64,000 bases of DNA from contig NC_083344.1 in assembly GCF_019175385.1 (NCBI RefSeq), forward strand, positions 4,998,965 to 5,062,964, written 5' to 3'. Source of the DNA: Lycium barbarum (lineage: Eukaryota > Streptophyta > Magnoliopsida > Solanales > Solanaceae). Shown one piece after another: positions 35,701 to 48,553 of the stretch. The translations under genes and the position numbers were made by a program. Below the pieces are notes generated by a model. The model saw only the letters and a program-made list of their open reading frames with translations, made no database searches and had not been told where the DNA came from. Numbering within the stretch: the stretch's first letter is position 1; each line of letters starts with the position of its first letter.

Positions 35701-35746
35701 AGCACAAATTAACATATTTCATATTGAATAAGTAGCATCTATAATC

Positions 35747-38700
35747 TTATGTTTCAACATTCTCTTTAGTTCTAATCAATCCTTTAATGTCCTTGATGAG
35801 AGATTCAAGGTTATGAGTCGATGACCCCACTTCTCCAACACTTTGTTTTGCCAATTTTGATAAATTCCCAGCCGATTTCTTGAACTCATCCCTTTTTGTA
35901 CACATCAGATCCTTTATCATTCTCTCTATAGTGAATCTGTCACAACAGTCCTTCATATCCAGCCCAATTTGCCATAATTTATTTACTAATCTACTATTGA
36001 CTCTCTGGTCCACATTGTGAGGCCAACAGATCATAGGCTTTCCCTCAACAATGCTTTCCAAGGTCGAGTTCCATCCACTATGGGTTAAAAATCCTCCAAT
36101 AGCTGGGTGGGCTAGTATCCTTTTTTGTGGAGCCCAACTCACTATGTAACCATATTCCTGGCAACCTTCTGCAAGCTCCTTCATGAACTTATAATCCGTT
36201 TCGCCTCCCTTTAATATGTTAGGCCTCAAGACCCACAAAAATCTAACTGTACTATTTAGTAGGCCATGCCAAAATTCCAAAATTTCCTCCTTTGATGCAA
36301 CTATTAGACTTCCAAAACTCACATAAATTACTGATCCCACAGGCTGTGCATCAAGCCATTTGATTGAACTTTGGTCTTCTTCCCACAAACTATTTGAGGA
36401 CAACAATGATGGAGTCTGTTTTGCAGCAAGTTTAGTCTTCAAGTGCAAGTGTACTGGCCCAATTGCATATGTTTTGGCAGAGTGAGAGTGAATACAAGAA
36501 AGAAAAGGTCCGTCTAAATATTCAAATGTATTCATTATGAGACCATAGGCTTGTGGGATCCGTTCAATCTCCTTCAAAGCGGCTAGGAATTCGGGGTCGG
36601 TCTTATAATCTGTGAGACAAAAGTGTGGAAGATCTCTTCGTCGGAGAAGACCTTCCATGGGGGGAATATGTGTTACCAATGCATCCAAGTCATCGCCTAA
36701 AAAGAAAGAGTTTATGTTTTACAAAATCAGGTCAGTTAAACTTTAAAGATAATTAATTCCATTCAAATTTCTATGATAAGCATTAAAAATGATAACTAAT
36801 CTGGTATCACAAATTAAACTACATTAAAAATATAACAAAAAAATTATATTGATAGTGTATATAATTTAAATCAATATATAAAATATAAAGTTGTTCAGGT
36901 TAAAATTTACAATTTGAGGCTCTAAACTTCCAATACTTCGTTGATTGAAGAAAAAATTATGCATACTCAATATTTAATGAATACATGACATGTTATTTAT
37001 ATACACCATTCTTGTTGAACTATGATTAATTTATATATCTATTTTAACCTTAATTTATCACTTAGGTATAATATATTTATATAGTTTATGTAAATACCAA
37101 GCGTCAATAACTTTTTTTTCCAAAAGTTTTCCCTTCACTGCTCCATTTCAAGTAAAATGAATTCGATAAGTGTAGAATGAGCAACTCGAAAGCTAAATCA
37201 GCAAACTCAATGAAATACACACCGCAGCAAAATAAGTACGCCGTATGAGAGAACAACAAACTGTATGAACCAAATCACCAATGAATAGACAAGGTTTGAA
37301 TTTTAATTTTAATTCTTTTTCTTCTCATCGTCTAGTATTAGAATTTTTATTTCCATAACTAATTTTAAACTTAATTCTCCACTTGCTTCTCCTGTGATTA
37401 TTATTACAAGTTTGAAATTCAGAAATTAAAAATACAATCCTGACATCAGATGTTCCCTTATATTCTTTATACATTTGGTCGTGCATTTTCAATAGCTTTC
37501 TCTTGTTTTTTTCTCTGTTCTATTTCGATTTCGATCTTGTTAGTTCTTTAGGCATGCTTGTCCTCCCCCTAGCTTCCACGAACTCATTTCCAAACTCTTT
37601 TGAACATATTAGCGATTCATTAAGTTTCAGAAAAAACAATATACATTTATTTAGCATCTTGCATAAAATATTTCATCATAAAAAAGTTTTAAGATATTTA
37701 CCTGTATTTGATTTCTCATTCTATTTTTTCTCAATATCCTTATTGTAATATTCAACTTGGAAGAAGGCAAGTTTATTGAAAAGTTCAAGATAATTTACTG
37801 CAGGAGTAATAAAGTTGAGCAAGTTTATACAGTAAATGCCCTATCGGGCCAAATCAAAAGTCTTGTATATTTTGTGATTTCTAAGAATTTTAATGGATTA
37901 TTTATAGGTAGTGTCGTCATTTTCACTACACCAAAAGAGACTTTTGGTGGCAATATATTTTCCTTTTAACGGCAATAGTTATTGCCACAAATATATTTAC
38001 CAGCAATTGGTTAATGTCATTAGATCAAAGGTCGCTAAAGCCTTTAGCGACATTTATTGTTAGGGCTAAAGTTTGATATTGCCGGTAATAATTGATTCTA
38101 GAATATTATTAGCGGCAATTAAGTTATTGCCGCAAATTAATTGCCGCTAAAAGTATATTTTGTTGTAGTGTGTTTTTTCACTTTTTGTCCCCAAATGTTT
38201 GACAAAGCTCGTTTTTAAGATTCAAAGTAAGTAAAATCTGACCAAAATTTTGAAAGCATCTTTCGTCGTTCGATGTGAGGTAAACTGTGATAACATAATT
38301 GGAAGCAGATAAAGGAGGAGTACTATATACTAAGCTAGTATCTCCATGATAGTGAGGGTAACCTGAATGTACTCACTACCCCTGATAGTGAGCATTTATA
38401 TACTATGTCGTATGTAACAAGTTTAGTAATTAATAAATTATCCGCTTAACCAAATAAAATACAAGTTTAGTAATTAATAAAATATCCGTTTAACCAAATA
38501 AAATACTTTTCTTATAGTCTTAATTGGACTATGTAAACTTTAAATAAGATAAATAACCAAATGAAATTATCTCCAAACATTTGAGGCCGTTTAGTTGCTG
38601 GTTAATTAGGAAAGGAGTTATTCTGGTGTTAAAATTCCAATATAGCTAATATCATGATTGGAAGTATTTTAGGAATCACTTCATGTGATCACTTGACTTA

Positions 38701-41700
38701 AGGAAATTACCTAGTAAAGTCATTTATCTTTTTTTTTTTTTTTTTTTTTTGTTTCTCATATGATCATTAAAGTTTATGTATTTGCCTTTGAAAGTAACAA
38801 GGGTCAAAAGTCACTTCAAAATAAAAGAAAAAAGGGCCAAAGTAGTCCCTTAAGTTTGGACTTTGAGTAAAACATCCCTTATTATAACACCAAACAATAA
38901 TTGTCCTCTAACTATTTTTCACTTTCTTACTTCGTAAATTAGATTGTGTTCGTCCTATAGGTAAGTTCATAATATAGATTAAAAAACAAATCATAATGTT
39001 TAAAAGTAAAAAAGAAATGAAGAGTGTTAACGTAGAGGGTAAAATATGTACTAAAACTTTTAAATGAGATAAAGGGGAGGAACAACTATTGTTCGAAATT
39101 GGGAGAGATATTTAATTTTTTAGCATGGTTGGAGGGGGAAATAATTTTCACCCAAATAATATTACAAGATTGACAAAATAATGTTTGAAAACTATAAAAA
39201 AAAATTAGTACGCAATGATGATATAGAATCTCCTCATTTTGTGTGATATCGAATGATTTATATTATTATGGTGATGTCCTTCAATATGTATCTATGTTTT
39301 TTTCTTTTACGAAAACCCTCTATGATTAATCTTTACATATGAAGTTTTTTCCTAATTAATAAGGAAGATGATGAATTCCTTCAAAAAAAAAAAAACTATT
39401 TTATCAAAATAAAGATTACTCATAGAATGAATAAATAGAAAACATTATTTTATTGTTGAATTCATAAGTTTTCAAGCAAATAGAGTACATATAGGCAATT
39501 TCATATTCCTTTTTTAGTAGTGATAAAATAAAAAAAGTTTTTTTTTCATTTCTAAAGTTATCAGTCACAGTTTTTCGTGTGTTTCATTACTTTTAATACC
39601 ACAGTTAGAGTTTTACTAAAATTGTAATTTTTGTATCGTTAAAAGGTTGTTAGTGTTTTATGTTAAAGAATAAGAATTATTTTAATTGGAAATTTAACTT
39701 AAGGGACTACTTTGTCCCTTTTTCTTTTATTTTTAAAGTAACTTTTAGGCCTTATTATTTTGTAAGGCAAATGTATAAGCTTCAATGACCATATGAGGAA
39801 CAAACAAAAGATAAATGATTTTACTAGGTAATTTGCTTAAGTTGAGTGATCATTTGAGGAATTCACTCAGTATTTTAATTTCTTTATATAAAATTCAACA
39901 CAAGAAGTATGATGATTGGTTATCATTTTATAATCTCATAAATTAAAAAAAGATATAAATGACGAGTCAACTTATGTAGTATTATTTTACTTATTCCTAT
40001 ATAACTAATTATTGCATAATTAATCCCTACATAACTAATAGTAATATATTATCTATATTACTAATACTTTCACATCTATACTAGGGGCAGAGCCACATAG
40101 GGCTGAGGGGGTTGCAAACCCCCTTCAGCAGAGAAAAATACTATTTATACATGGTTAAAATAATTTTTTATGTATATATAGTAGATGTTAAACCTCCTTT
40201 GACTTCTTCGCATGTTTACTTTTTATATTTGAACTCCCTTAGTAAAAATTCTGACTCCGCTACTGTCTATAACCAACCACCAAATGGCCCCTTTAATTTA
40301 ATTTGACGTAATCCAACAAATAAGAATGGAGAGAGAAAGGGAACATATTTCCATCTAAAGGAAAATATTACCCCCTTTATTTCAATTTATGTGGCATGTT
40401 TTTTTTTTAAGGAAATAATGTCACTTTTTTTAATTATAAATAATTCTCTTTTTACACTTAGTAAAATAATTTATAGTCACACAAATATTTAAGATTAACT
40501 TTAGATCATATATTTTAAATAAATGTGTTTTTTTTAATCTCTAGTCAAAGAGTGCCACAATAGATTAGACTTTCCGTCGACAACGCGTTGCTTGGGATTC
40601 CATTTATCACGATGCAAAGAAAAGATGAACGGAAACCAAGGTACGGAATCTTATTAAATTTGAAGTTAAGAACGAGGAAAGAGAGATGTGGAGATAGAGG
40701 TAGACTGTTCTGTACTCTCTCCGTTTAAAATTATTTATCGTCATTATTTAAAATAATTATCTCAAATTATTTATTATTTTAAAAGTTTAAGGTACAATTA
40801 ATTATTCTTTTCATCATTTGGCCAAGTGGGGCTTACAGGAAAGTAAAGAAAAAAATCTAATGAACAGTGATCCCAAGTATTACAGTGAACGATCCCAGAA
40901 CGTCGCTTCACATAGTGACCCAAAAGAATATCATCAAAAAGATTCTAAGAATATTCAGAGAGACGGTAGTACAGTAAGATCTAAGATATGTTTCCATAGA
41001 AAGTTACATAGTCCTCAGTTATGGCTTGATTTAATTGCCTTTCAGTTGCTCTTTCTAAGCTTCTATTTTATTGTATATGTTTCATGTCTACCTTACGCAG
41101 TCGGTACAATCTTTCTGTACTGATGTCCCTTGGTCGGGGGCGCTGCATTTGTTATATTTCACATTGCAGGCTCAGGATTACCGAGTGGCAGGCGTGCATC
41201 CTAGATGGTACAAATGTTCAGCATGATGGTGTAAGCTCCATTCTTCCTAGAGCTAAGTCAGGTTTTGTACTTTTATGTATAGAGATTATGGGTAGGTCGG
41301 GACTCTGTCCCGCTAGTATGTCAGTTGTACAGTTTATGTTATTCTAGAGGCTTCATAGACGTTTGTAGTCAGGTTCAGTCATGTACAGGTTTGATATTTT
41401 GTTCATATGGACACCACATCTTATAGTTCATATTAACATATTTACAGGTTTACTACGTCATGTAGACGATTACAGTTTCACAGTAGATGCCTATAGTATG
41501 TATGTAGAATGTAGCTCATCCCAATCAAGACTGGGGCATGACATATAGTAAAATTGTCAATTATTTTTAATTCCTTAATAGGTGTGTCAAGTCAATATAT
41601 GACAAATAAAAATAGGCGAAGAAAGTATTTTTGAAGGGACGTGTAAAATAAATAAAAAACAAACAATTATTTGCTTCGGAGGGATTACCTTTGAAGGGAA

Positions 41701-42181
41701 GCTGTTGAGCTTGAATGAGTTTAGGGAGACACAAGTAAACCCAAAGACAGGAAGGGCTAATAGTGTCAAAGGGAATAACTGGAACTCCCATCTCATTTCC
41801 AATATCCACTGCATAATAAGACAGAGCATCTGGTATGACACACGTCACTCTTTCTTTTACCAACAAATCTCTTAGAAAAGGCTCTGCCACCGTCTGCACG
41901 GAGCTGATAATGTCCCCAAATTGTTCAATGGAGCGCGGGTGTTCCTCAGGAAGGCCATCAGGTATTGTCACGAATCGGAATAATCCATCATATTGCTCGA
42001 AACGAGATTGCACATTGCTGCAACGAAGGAGACGTTCTTGGTTGTGGATGGTGTTGAGGAAGGTCACCTTCAGGTCTTCTAGGCAAAAGAGCTCGGCAAG
42101 CTGCAGCATAGAGTTGATTGGGCCTTGTATTGGCAGAGGGAAGATGACAACATGAGCAATGCAGCCTGCTTCTTGCTCCAT
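35747..42181 (-). CDS. UDP-glycosyltransferase, UGT709-like, 2 exons
   Basis: Exon 1 is 42181-41689 and exon 2 is 36696-35747. The junction (AAAG|GTAATC to TTTTTAG|GC) splits a Gly codon and yields 480 aa, a normal UGT length. The N-terminus HVVIFPLPIQGPINSM and the block TIPDGLPEEHP resemble 7-deoxyloganetic-acid-type glucosyltransferases. The PSPG box (residues 352-395) reads WAPQKRILAHPAIGG... and ends in DQ, where Gln favours UDP-glucose. Such enzymes transfer glucose to small hydrophobic acceptors in the cytosol. Odd points: the catalytic His usually found in QGH is Pro21, and the intron is 4992 bp, packed with repeats. The substrate cannot be told. Family confidence is high, UGT709 assignment moderate. 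Confidence 0.88.
37924..38170. mobile_element. CACTA-type MITE
   Basis: Ends are CACTACACCAAAAG and the inverted TTTTGTTGTAGTG, spanning 247 bp. The interior has paired AGCGGCAATTAAGTTATTGCCGC and GCGACATT/GTCGC motifs. Flanking triplets TTT and TGT are near matches to a 3-bp duplication. No transposase is encoded. Confidence 0.75.
40083..40266. mobile_element. GGCGGAGCC-type repeat, copy 2
   Basis: AGGGGCAGAGCCA at the left and TGACTCCGCTACTG at the right, with the core TATGTATATATAGTAGATG shared with 6036-6226. Confidence 0.6.
40370..40560. mobile_element. Stowaway-like fragment
   Basis: ACCCCCTTTATTTCAATTTATGTGGC is typical of a Stowaway left end, and AGTCAAAGAGTGCCACAA resembles the inner part of the right end. 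The outer right end is missing. Confidence 0.45.
40815..41545 (+). mobile_element. Ty3 LTR fragment
   Basis: CTTACGCAGTCGGTACAATC...TTCTGTACTGATGTCC and GGGACTCTGTCCCGCTAG parallel the 3' halves of the LTRs at 2746-5162 (CTCAGTACAATGTTCGTACTGA, GGGGTCCTGTCCCG). The fragment ends TGGGGCATGACATA, a decayed LTR terminus. The 5' part is missing. Confidence 0.65.
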
Positions 42182-42267
42182 AACTCTATTGTCTACTATA
42201 CTCTTTCACCACTTGAGGCTTTCTTTACCTGAATGGCTGAGTATGTGAAATTAAGTTTGATGTCTCA

Positions 42268-42277
42268 TATTTTATAG
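42268..42277 (-). promoter_or_regulatory. TATA box of the UGT gene
   Basis: The minus strand reads CTATAAAATA about 87-96 bp before the ATG at 42181, a normal distance for a plant core promoter. Confidence 0.6.
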
Positions 42278-42366
42278 ATGGAGTTAATGCAGCATTTTCC
42301 CCTTCCAGGAACCTTCTTCTCATCTTTGACTTTCTTTAATTATTTGGCATGTTGAAGGTGTATATA

Positions 42367-42566
42367 CCGAGCCGGTTTGAATGGGCTTATGGCTTTTGGC
42401 AAGTTAGAAATTCTAGCTTATGATTTTTGGTCTTTTTTTTTAGTCATTCTGGCTTAAAAATAAGTGCTTAAAAATATTTTTTTATTTTATTCAAATACTA
42501 TAAAAATGCTTAAAAGTTATTTCGGCTTAAAAGCACCTAAAATAAGTCAATCCAAACAGGCTCATA
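42367..42566. mobile_element. MITE related to CCTGTTTGGATGGGCTTA type
   Basis: CCGGTTTGAATGGGCTTATG at the left and AAGTCAATCCAAACAGG at the right are inverted. It lies about 100 bp upstream of the UGT TATA box. Confidence 0.6.
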
Positions 42567-42575
42567 CTCTATTAT

Positions 42576-43027
42576 AATTCCCCTTGTCTCAATTTATGTG
42601 ATATAGTAGGCGTTTGGCCATGAAAACCAAATATTTTTCACTTTGTTTAGAATTTTGAAGTTGGAGTTGAAGATGGAGTTGTGTTTTGTTATAGTTTTTT
42701 GCAAAGAATACTTGGTTGTTTGAATGTATTGAAAGTGAAAAAAGTGAAAATAAGGTTTTTGGTGTTTTCCAAATTCCAAATACAAATGGCCAAACATTGA
42801 TTTTCAAATAAAGTGAAATAATTTTCCGAAAAAAAGTGAAAAATTCTCATGGCCAAACGGGTCCATAATTTGGCTAAATTCGGAATTTGTGTGGCTGTAA
42901 ATCATTTTATTAAGAGTAAAAGGAGAAAGTTTAAGTTAAATTAATTCTAAATTTAAAAATCTATCATTCTTTTCAAGACAGACCAAAAAAGAAAATATAT
43001 TAAATAAATAAATTGAGACAGAAGGAG
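42576..43027. mobile_element. Stowaway-like MITE carrying a nested MITE
   Basis: CCTTGTCTCAATTTATGTGA and AAATTGAGACAGAAGGAG are the inverted outer ends. Inside, 42608-42866 is a second inverted-repeat element (GGCGTTTGGCCATGAAAACC and TTCTCATGGCCAAACGGG). The inner insertion is therefore younger. Confidence 0.65.
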
Positions 43028-43029
43028 TA

Positions 43030-44890
43030 TCCTTTGCACATGTTAAGAGAACTAATTTTTTTGCTTCTTGGTGGTGTATACTCTATTATATCCTTTAACA
43101 CATGTAAGAGGGTTATAGATATACTTCTTACTCCACTTGTTAAATTAAGAAACCATACTTAAAAAACAAGTGGAGAAGAAATATCTCAGCTTCCCATAAG
43201 ACTAGCTCATTACAGCCTTGTGAACAGATAGAACTATCCATTTTATATAGAGGTTGATTGTCAATTATCGTGAGTCGCATATTATTGATCCATTTAAGCA
43301 AATGTCGAAGTTATAAGTTTTCCGATAAATTAAGGTCATTTTAATGGATCTCAAATCATGACTATATTTAGGTGATATTTTTCGTTTCCCAATAGTCAAT
43401 TTGACTAATCTTTGAAATTAAATTGAATTAGATCAACTTAATATTTTAAATTAAAATATTCAAAACTATACGAAAAATAATATAAGTTGCAATTCTTCTT
43501 ACGTCAATAAATGATGAAAGAATATATTTTAAAATATTTGTCAAAGTTTACATACTTTGAGTCTCAAAAGGGAAAAAGTGTCACATAAAGGGACGTATGG
43601 AGTGTATGATAAATGCTTACCCGTAATATAAGTACTCTTATTATGTTACATATTTACTAGTTTTAGGGTAAATATTTATCAATGTTTACCCCAAATCAAT
43701 AAACTATGAAATATGTTATAATAGGAGTATATATTTTCACTTTATTGAATTAATTAACCATGATAAGTTAAATTGATATTGTATAAACACCCGGTGCGAT
43801 TAAGTATTTACGTGTCAAATTACGAAAAAATAAGTTATTACTACTTCTAATTAATAAATATAAAATTATTTATATGTGTATCGTGTCCTGAAAAAATCAA
43901 AAGCACCAATTTTTTGGGAGAATTTTTTTTTTCCTTTTTCCTTCTGCTCAAAAGCTGGAAAAAGCTTCTACTACTACTAAAAACACTTTGCTAGTAACAA
44001 CAACAGCCCAGTGAAATCTCATACTTTGCTAGTATTTTAAATAAATATATCAAGGGAAATTTTGAAAAATATACATCCTACCATAAAATATGACGCCACA
44101 TAACCCAATATACAATATTATACAACACTACAGCTGAGAAAATCATTATGCACAATATATCAACCTTGTATAAAAGTGTATAATAACATATAAAAAATAT
44201 TTATACACAAATATGGGCTAAACAGGGTAACAAACTCAAAATACAAACTCCGTGGCGTAAATATTTTCTCCCGTAGACATAGAGCGTAATTTTTCCGATA
44301 TATCAATAGGTGGAGCCTATTGATCTTTTTTATTAACAATAACCAAATTAATTTTTTATACCAACTGAGCATTTTTATTCATCTTTCAGCAAAAAGTGAG
44401 GTGAGAGAGAGTTGCACACTTTACGAAACTCCCTAATTACATAAGATTTGACTAGTTTTAAACTAGTAAGATAAAAAGAACGCTACCCTTTGGTTCGGCC
44501 CTCTTCCGAACCCCGCACATATCGGGAGCTTAGTGTATCGGGCTGCCTTTTTTTCTATTACTTCAACATATCAAAGCTCCTATCATTTGAGACAAAAAAG
44601 AACTCCTATGTTAGAAAGTGAGTATCCACTCATGGGGGATCAAAATGAATTAATGACTTCTTCAGATTGTAGACTCTTGTTGATGGCATACCCCTCCTAT
44701 TTGTGTTAATCGTCCTTTAACTTCTTTTGGTAGGTCATTGAAATTATGAAATATTTGAGATTGAAAGCATTCATCATGTCTAAGATTGGACAATTTGTCA
44801 GCTACTTGATTACCTTCCTTAAACACATCACATGTTTTAGGATATATCCATTTTCCTCCATTCCTTTCCTTAGCTCAGTAACTTCATCTT
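43030..44890. other. AT-rich intergenic stretch
   Basis: No gene recognised. AACAACAACAGCCCAGTGAAATC at 43997-44020 is a short degenerate RTE/SINE tail. The open frame at 44160-44372 has no recognisable domain. Confidence 0.5.
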
Positions 44891-44899
44891 AAATGTTCC

Positions 44900-45240
44900 A
44901 TAGGATGTTATTAACACCATTAACAGAGTCACACAGTCTACCAAGAGATTATAATCACTCCAGCTTCTACGTATTGAAATTCATTCTCTAAAAACTACTT
45001 GATACCATGCGAAAGTGAAGCTGCCTCAGCCATATTACTAGTTCCTACTCCCAGATTAAGAGTAAAAGCCATCATTAGATGCCCATGTTGATCTTTGATT
45101 ACCCCCCACCAGCACACTGCCCATCTTTGCAGCTTCCATCCGTATTGAGTTTGATAAAGCTCATAGAATGTTTCAACCACTTCACCAGCATATTCTTCTG
45201 GAAAGCCAGGGGTTTGTCACAAATCTCCTCTGTACCTCTC
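44900..45240 (-). pseudogene. RNase H-like domain fragment A (LINE-type)
   Basis: The minus strand encodes GVIKDQHGHLMMAFTLNLG followed by TSNMAEAASLSHGIK, the middle of the RNase H domain common in plant non-LTR retrotransposons. The first catalytic Asp region and the C-terminus are missing or out of frame. It is a remnant. Confidence 0.6.
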
Positions 45241-45554
45241 AAATTTTGCTGTATTTTCACTTAAGCAAATAATCAAATTAACAAAATCCAACAGAAAAGA
45301 AATTACAAAATGTTCATAATTTGAGCTAGCTAAAACGAGAAAACATATTCCTATAAAGTTATATAACTTGCTAATTAGCTGCTTCTGTTGTTGCACCAGA
45401 CTTGTTTTGCAGTTCTTCACTTGTTGATGGCCTAGGATCATATGTAGCATCAGTACTCTATCATAAAGTGTCAAGTGACCTTCATTAATTCCTGCTTCTC
45501 TACTGTTCTGCTTCTGCATTTAAAATATTTTCCTAGCTTGATCCTAATATTTGA

Positions 45555-46018
45555 CTAGTAGTGTTTATCCATGTTAAGGATTCCTCTTCCTTGAGGTGGT
45601 AGATCTGCAAACGAATTGTATTCTAGTGTCCCTTCTAGCAGTGCCTGATTTGGTATGTAGTCAACCAGAGTAGTTCTTTCTCTATAAGTACATGTTGAAA
45701 CTGCGCTTGACATGCATGTTGCATTGCTTTTATGTCTTCCACCAGTGTAATGAGTTGTCAAGGTACATCCCATTTATCTTCCATAATATACTTCATTACC
45801 AGAAAATCTGTCTGTAAACACACTTGCTGACAACTTTCTATAACACATTTATAGATTGCCTCCTTAATTGCCACAACTTCAGCCTCAATGTTAGTAATTT
45901 CATGTATTTCCTTTCCTTGAGCATATAACAGGTTTCCCTGATGATTCCTCAAGCAGTAACCAAATGAACTGCTACTTGGATTTTCTTTGCTTGCACCATC
46001 TGTATTGCACTTTATCAA
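45555..46018 (-). pseudogene. RNase H-like domain fragment B (LINE-type), frameshifted
   Basis: It starts IKCNTDGASKENP (first Asp), continues NIEAEVVAIKEAIY (Glu) and QVCLQTDFLVM (Asp), so three of the catalytic acids are visible. After KWDVP (45758) the frame shifts and resumes toward LVDYIPNQALLEGTLEYNSF before ending near 45555. It is a second copy of the domain in fragment A, on the same strand. Confidence 0.7.
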
Positions 46019-46019
46019 C

Positions 46020-46790
46020 CTTCAATGCAGTCTTACTTTCTGTATTTGCGGTCATAAACATATAACGTTATGCTTCGAGCACTGCATACTCGTGTTCATG
46101 TGTCCCTCTTGTCAAAGACTTTTCAATCTCCATACCGTTCCAGACCTTACACTAACTGACCTTACAACCCAATTCTGTACGAATTGAACTTCTCATATCT
46201 TTTGTAGATGGGCCTTTATTCTCAGGAAACCTATCTTTGAAGAATTCACCGATGACTTTCGTTGTGGCGTGTGGATTGTGTCTCGTAATATGCTAAGACC
46301 CACAAGTGTGAGACTTTACGTACGTTCTGATATTGTACCTATCAGAACTTGTAAGCCGTCCAACCCCCAGCCACCACTTGCACTCGGGATGTACACATCT
46401 TATACAATACACAGAACACGAATTAATCACCTTCTTGAGTCCAAAATCTTTCTTCAGATGAGCAAGTTTCAATGAAACAACTAATTCTTTCTTGTTCTTG
46501 AATGGAATTCCCTTGTAAAAATTCGTTCGTCATCTTGAACATGGTCGGATTGTGTTGATTGTCCCTGATGCATTGCTCACAACTTCAGGAATAGGAATCT
46601 GTTCACCTTCTCTTTTATTGTCTGGAATATATATACCACCCCATCCCATTCATAATTTAACATATCTTGTTGGTCTTGAGTTATATTGTCGTTCTCTACC
46701 GACCTTCCAACCATGTATACCCTAAAAATGGGCCTAGCTTCATCTTTCAAATAAGCACTCAAACGAACTTGATCATTTATCTTAAAAGGA
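46020..46790 (-). pseudogene. MULE transposase N-terminal fragment, degenerate
   Basis: Minus-strand pieces in several frames read as the N-terminal half of a plant Mutator transposase: AYLKDEARPIFRVYMVG, DQQDMLNYEWDGVVYI, IPEVVSNASGTIN, then a DNA-binding part with CVHP-like, THxxG and PENKGPSTKDMRSSIRTELG motifs. Frames change at least three times, so it is not functional. The family differs from the MULE at 55314-64000. Confidence 0.6.
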
Positions 46791-47001
46791 GCTCCCTCTA
46801 CTTTTTATCATAGTCGTGCATGTAAGTGATGGCAACATCTTTCGAACCACAATCATCAAACACAACATCCCTACACACAATTATCACTACCGTCTTTACC
46901 ATGTAACTACCCTTCGAACGTCAAATATAACGACTGTCGGTCATGACAGTAGATACAAAAGTAGTACAAAATGCAATATGCAGTAGTTGTTGAAACAACT
47001 T

Positions 47002-48150
47002 TGTAGCACCTCGTACCGTCAGGCTATGGTTTGACTCGTAAGATAAGGATATAATGGAACCAAGAGGGGAAGTGTAGGAAGTGTTTTGAAACCTATAAAA
47101 GGTATAAGAAAAGTCTTTGAGCAAATTAAAATTGTAAGCTACACTACGGATCATGTTTTCAAGTGAGTTTCGACAAGGCCTCACTTCAAGCAAGTATAAG
47201 CCCCTTATTACTTGAGAATTTGGGAAATCCTCCTAAATTAAAGTTGTAGCCCTTTAAAATACATTTCCATCCATATAAGTATTAGGTCGAACAGATCTGT
47301 GTGTAAAAGCTATGCCTATTTTACTGGACCTTACGTAGTCTGCGCGGCTGGCTGCGCGACCAAGCTTTAGGTGCACGACCGTGCACCGGAGGCAGTGTTA
47401 TTGCCTTTGGTCTGAGTTCTCTGTAGGGTTGGGCCTTCCGGCTACATAGCCGCGTACGGGTAAAGACGTTATAAAATGCCCTAGGTCGGACCTCACCTCC
47501 CAAACACGAAAAATTGCTCTAGAGAGAAGCTCTCAAGAATCAACTTCCTCCAAGGTCCCTCTATCATCCATGGTGCAAATTGGCCATAGATTACTCATGA
47601 TTTCTTCATCTTAACACAAATTAATACCTCCTAGTCATTTTCAAGGAAGTTTCTCAAGAACTCAAGTGAAGGATTTTACAAGGGTTTCTTCCTAAAGGTA
47701 AGATTACACCTGCAAACTCTCATGAATGACTAATTGATGATAATGTAAGTAAGATATTATGTTGGGACTTATGGGATTGTGATTGGAACCGATAATCCCC
47801 TATTTTGAATATTGTAGAGAATTGAAGAATGGTGTTAATGGTGGAATGGTTGGTTGATAGTTGTTGTTGACCTCATGGGTGATGAGTGGGGCAGTTATTA
47901 TATATATATATATATATAACATCATCTAGTGGCAAGAAGATAGGTTGTTGGATGAAGAAGCACCATCAATGAAGGTTGTGGAGCTTCATGCCCACTAGGT
48001 TTTTGATAAAATGCTTAGAGGAACAAATCAAATATTGTCCGGAGAAGTAGAACTTTTCTCCCAGTAATTGCTTGCTGGCAATACAATGTGGTTGATTTTG
48101 TTAAGGTACTTATTGTTTTGAAATATCTGATAGTTGACTTTGACAACTAT
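47002..48150 (+). mobile_element. Truncated Ty3 LTR (5' part)
   Basis: It opens TGTAGCACCTCGTACCG, shows a GC-rich palindrome block (GTGCACGACCGTGCAC) near 47371-47386 and a TATA-like GTTATAAAATGCC near 47469. It shares AATGAAGGTTGTGGAGCTTC and TTTGATAAAATGCTTAGA with the minus-strand solo LTR at 49833-52152. The 3' end is missing. Confidence 0.7.
47898..47920. repeat. (TA)n microsatellite
   Basis: About ten TA repeats inside the LTR fragment. A second (TA)n run is at 48166-48187. Confidence 0.9.
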
Positions 48151-48290
48151 TAAAGAGAGGAATCTATATATATATATATATATATACACGTGCTATGCCC
48201 GGGCACAAAATCATGATAGAAAGTAGTAAATTTAATTAAAAAAATGTAACTTATGAACATTTTTCTATTGTATAATTTATTTAATCTAGA

Positions 48291-48553
48291 GCCCGTTTGG
48301 ATTGGCTTATAAGTTGCCTATAAGCTGTTTTCAGCTTTTTTGAGTGTTTGGCTGACCAGCTTAAAGCCATTTTGTGCTTAAAATAAGCCCAAAAAAGGGC
48401 CCGTTTGACTTAGCTTATCTAAAGCAGCTTATAAGCTGAAAACAATTTATAAGCCAAAAAAAAAAAGTTGGACTACCCCAACTTATTTTTTTTGGCTTAT
48501 AAGCTGTTTCCAGTTTATAAGCTGCATTTTTTTAAGCCCATCCAAACAGGCTC
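48291..48553. mobile_element. MITE with CCCGTTTGGATTGGCTTA ends, copy 2
   Basis: GCCCGTTTGGATTGGCTTAT and TAAGCCCATCCAAACAGGC are the inverted ends. The interior matches the element at 32729-32990, partly reordered (GCTTATAAGCTG pairs). Confidence 0.7.

Larger units (their letters stand above)
36697..41688 (-). other. 4992-bp UGT intron, repeat-filled
   Basis: It contains a CACTA-type MITE (37924-38170), a GGCGGAGCC-type repeat (40083-40266), a Stowaway-like fragment (40370-40560) and an LTR fragment (40815-41545). The rest is AT-rich and featureless. Open frames inside (for example 37503-37969) have no recognisable domain. Confidence 0.75.
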
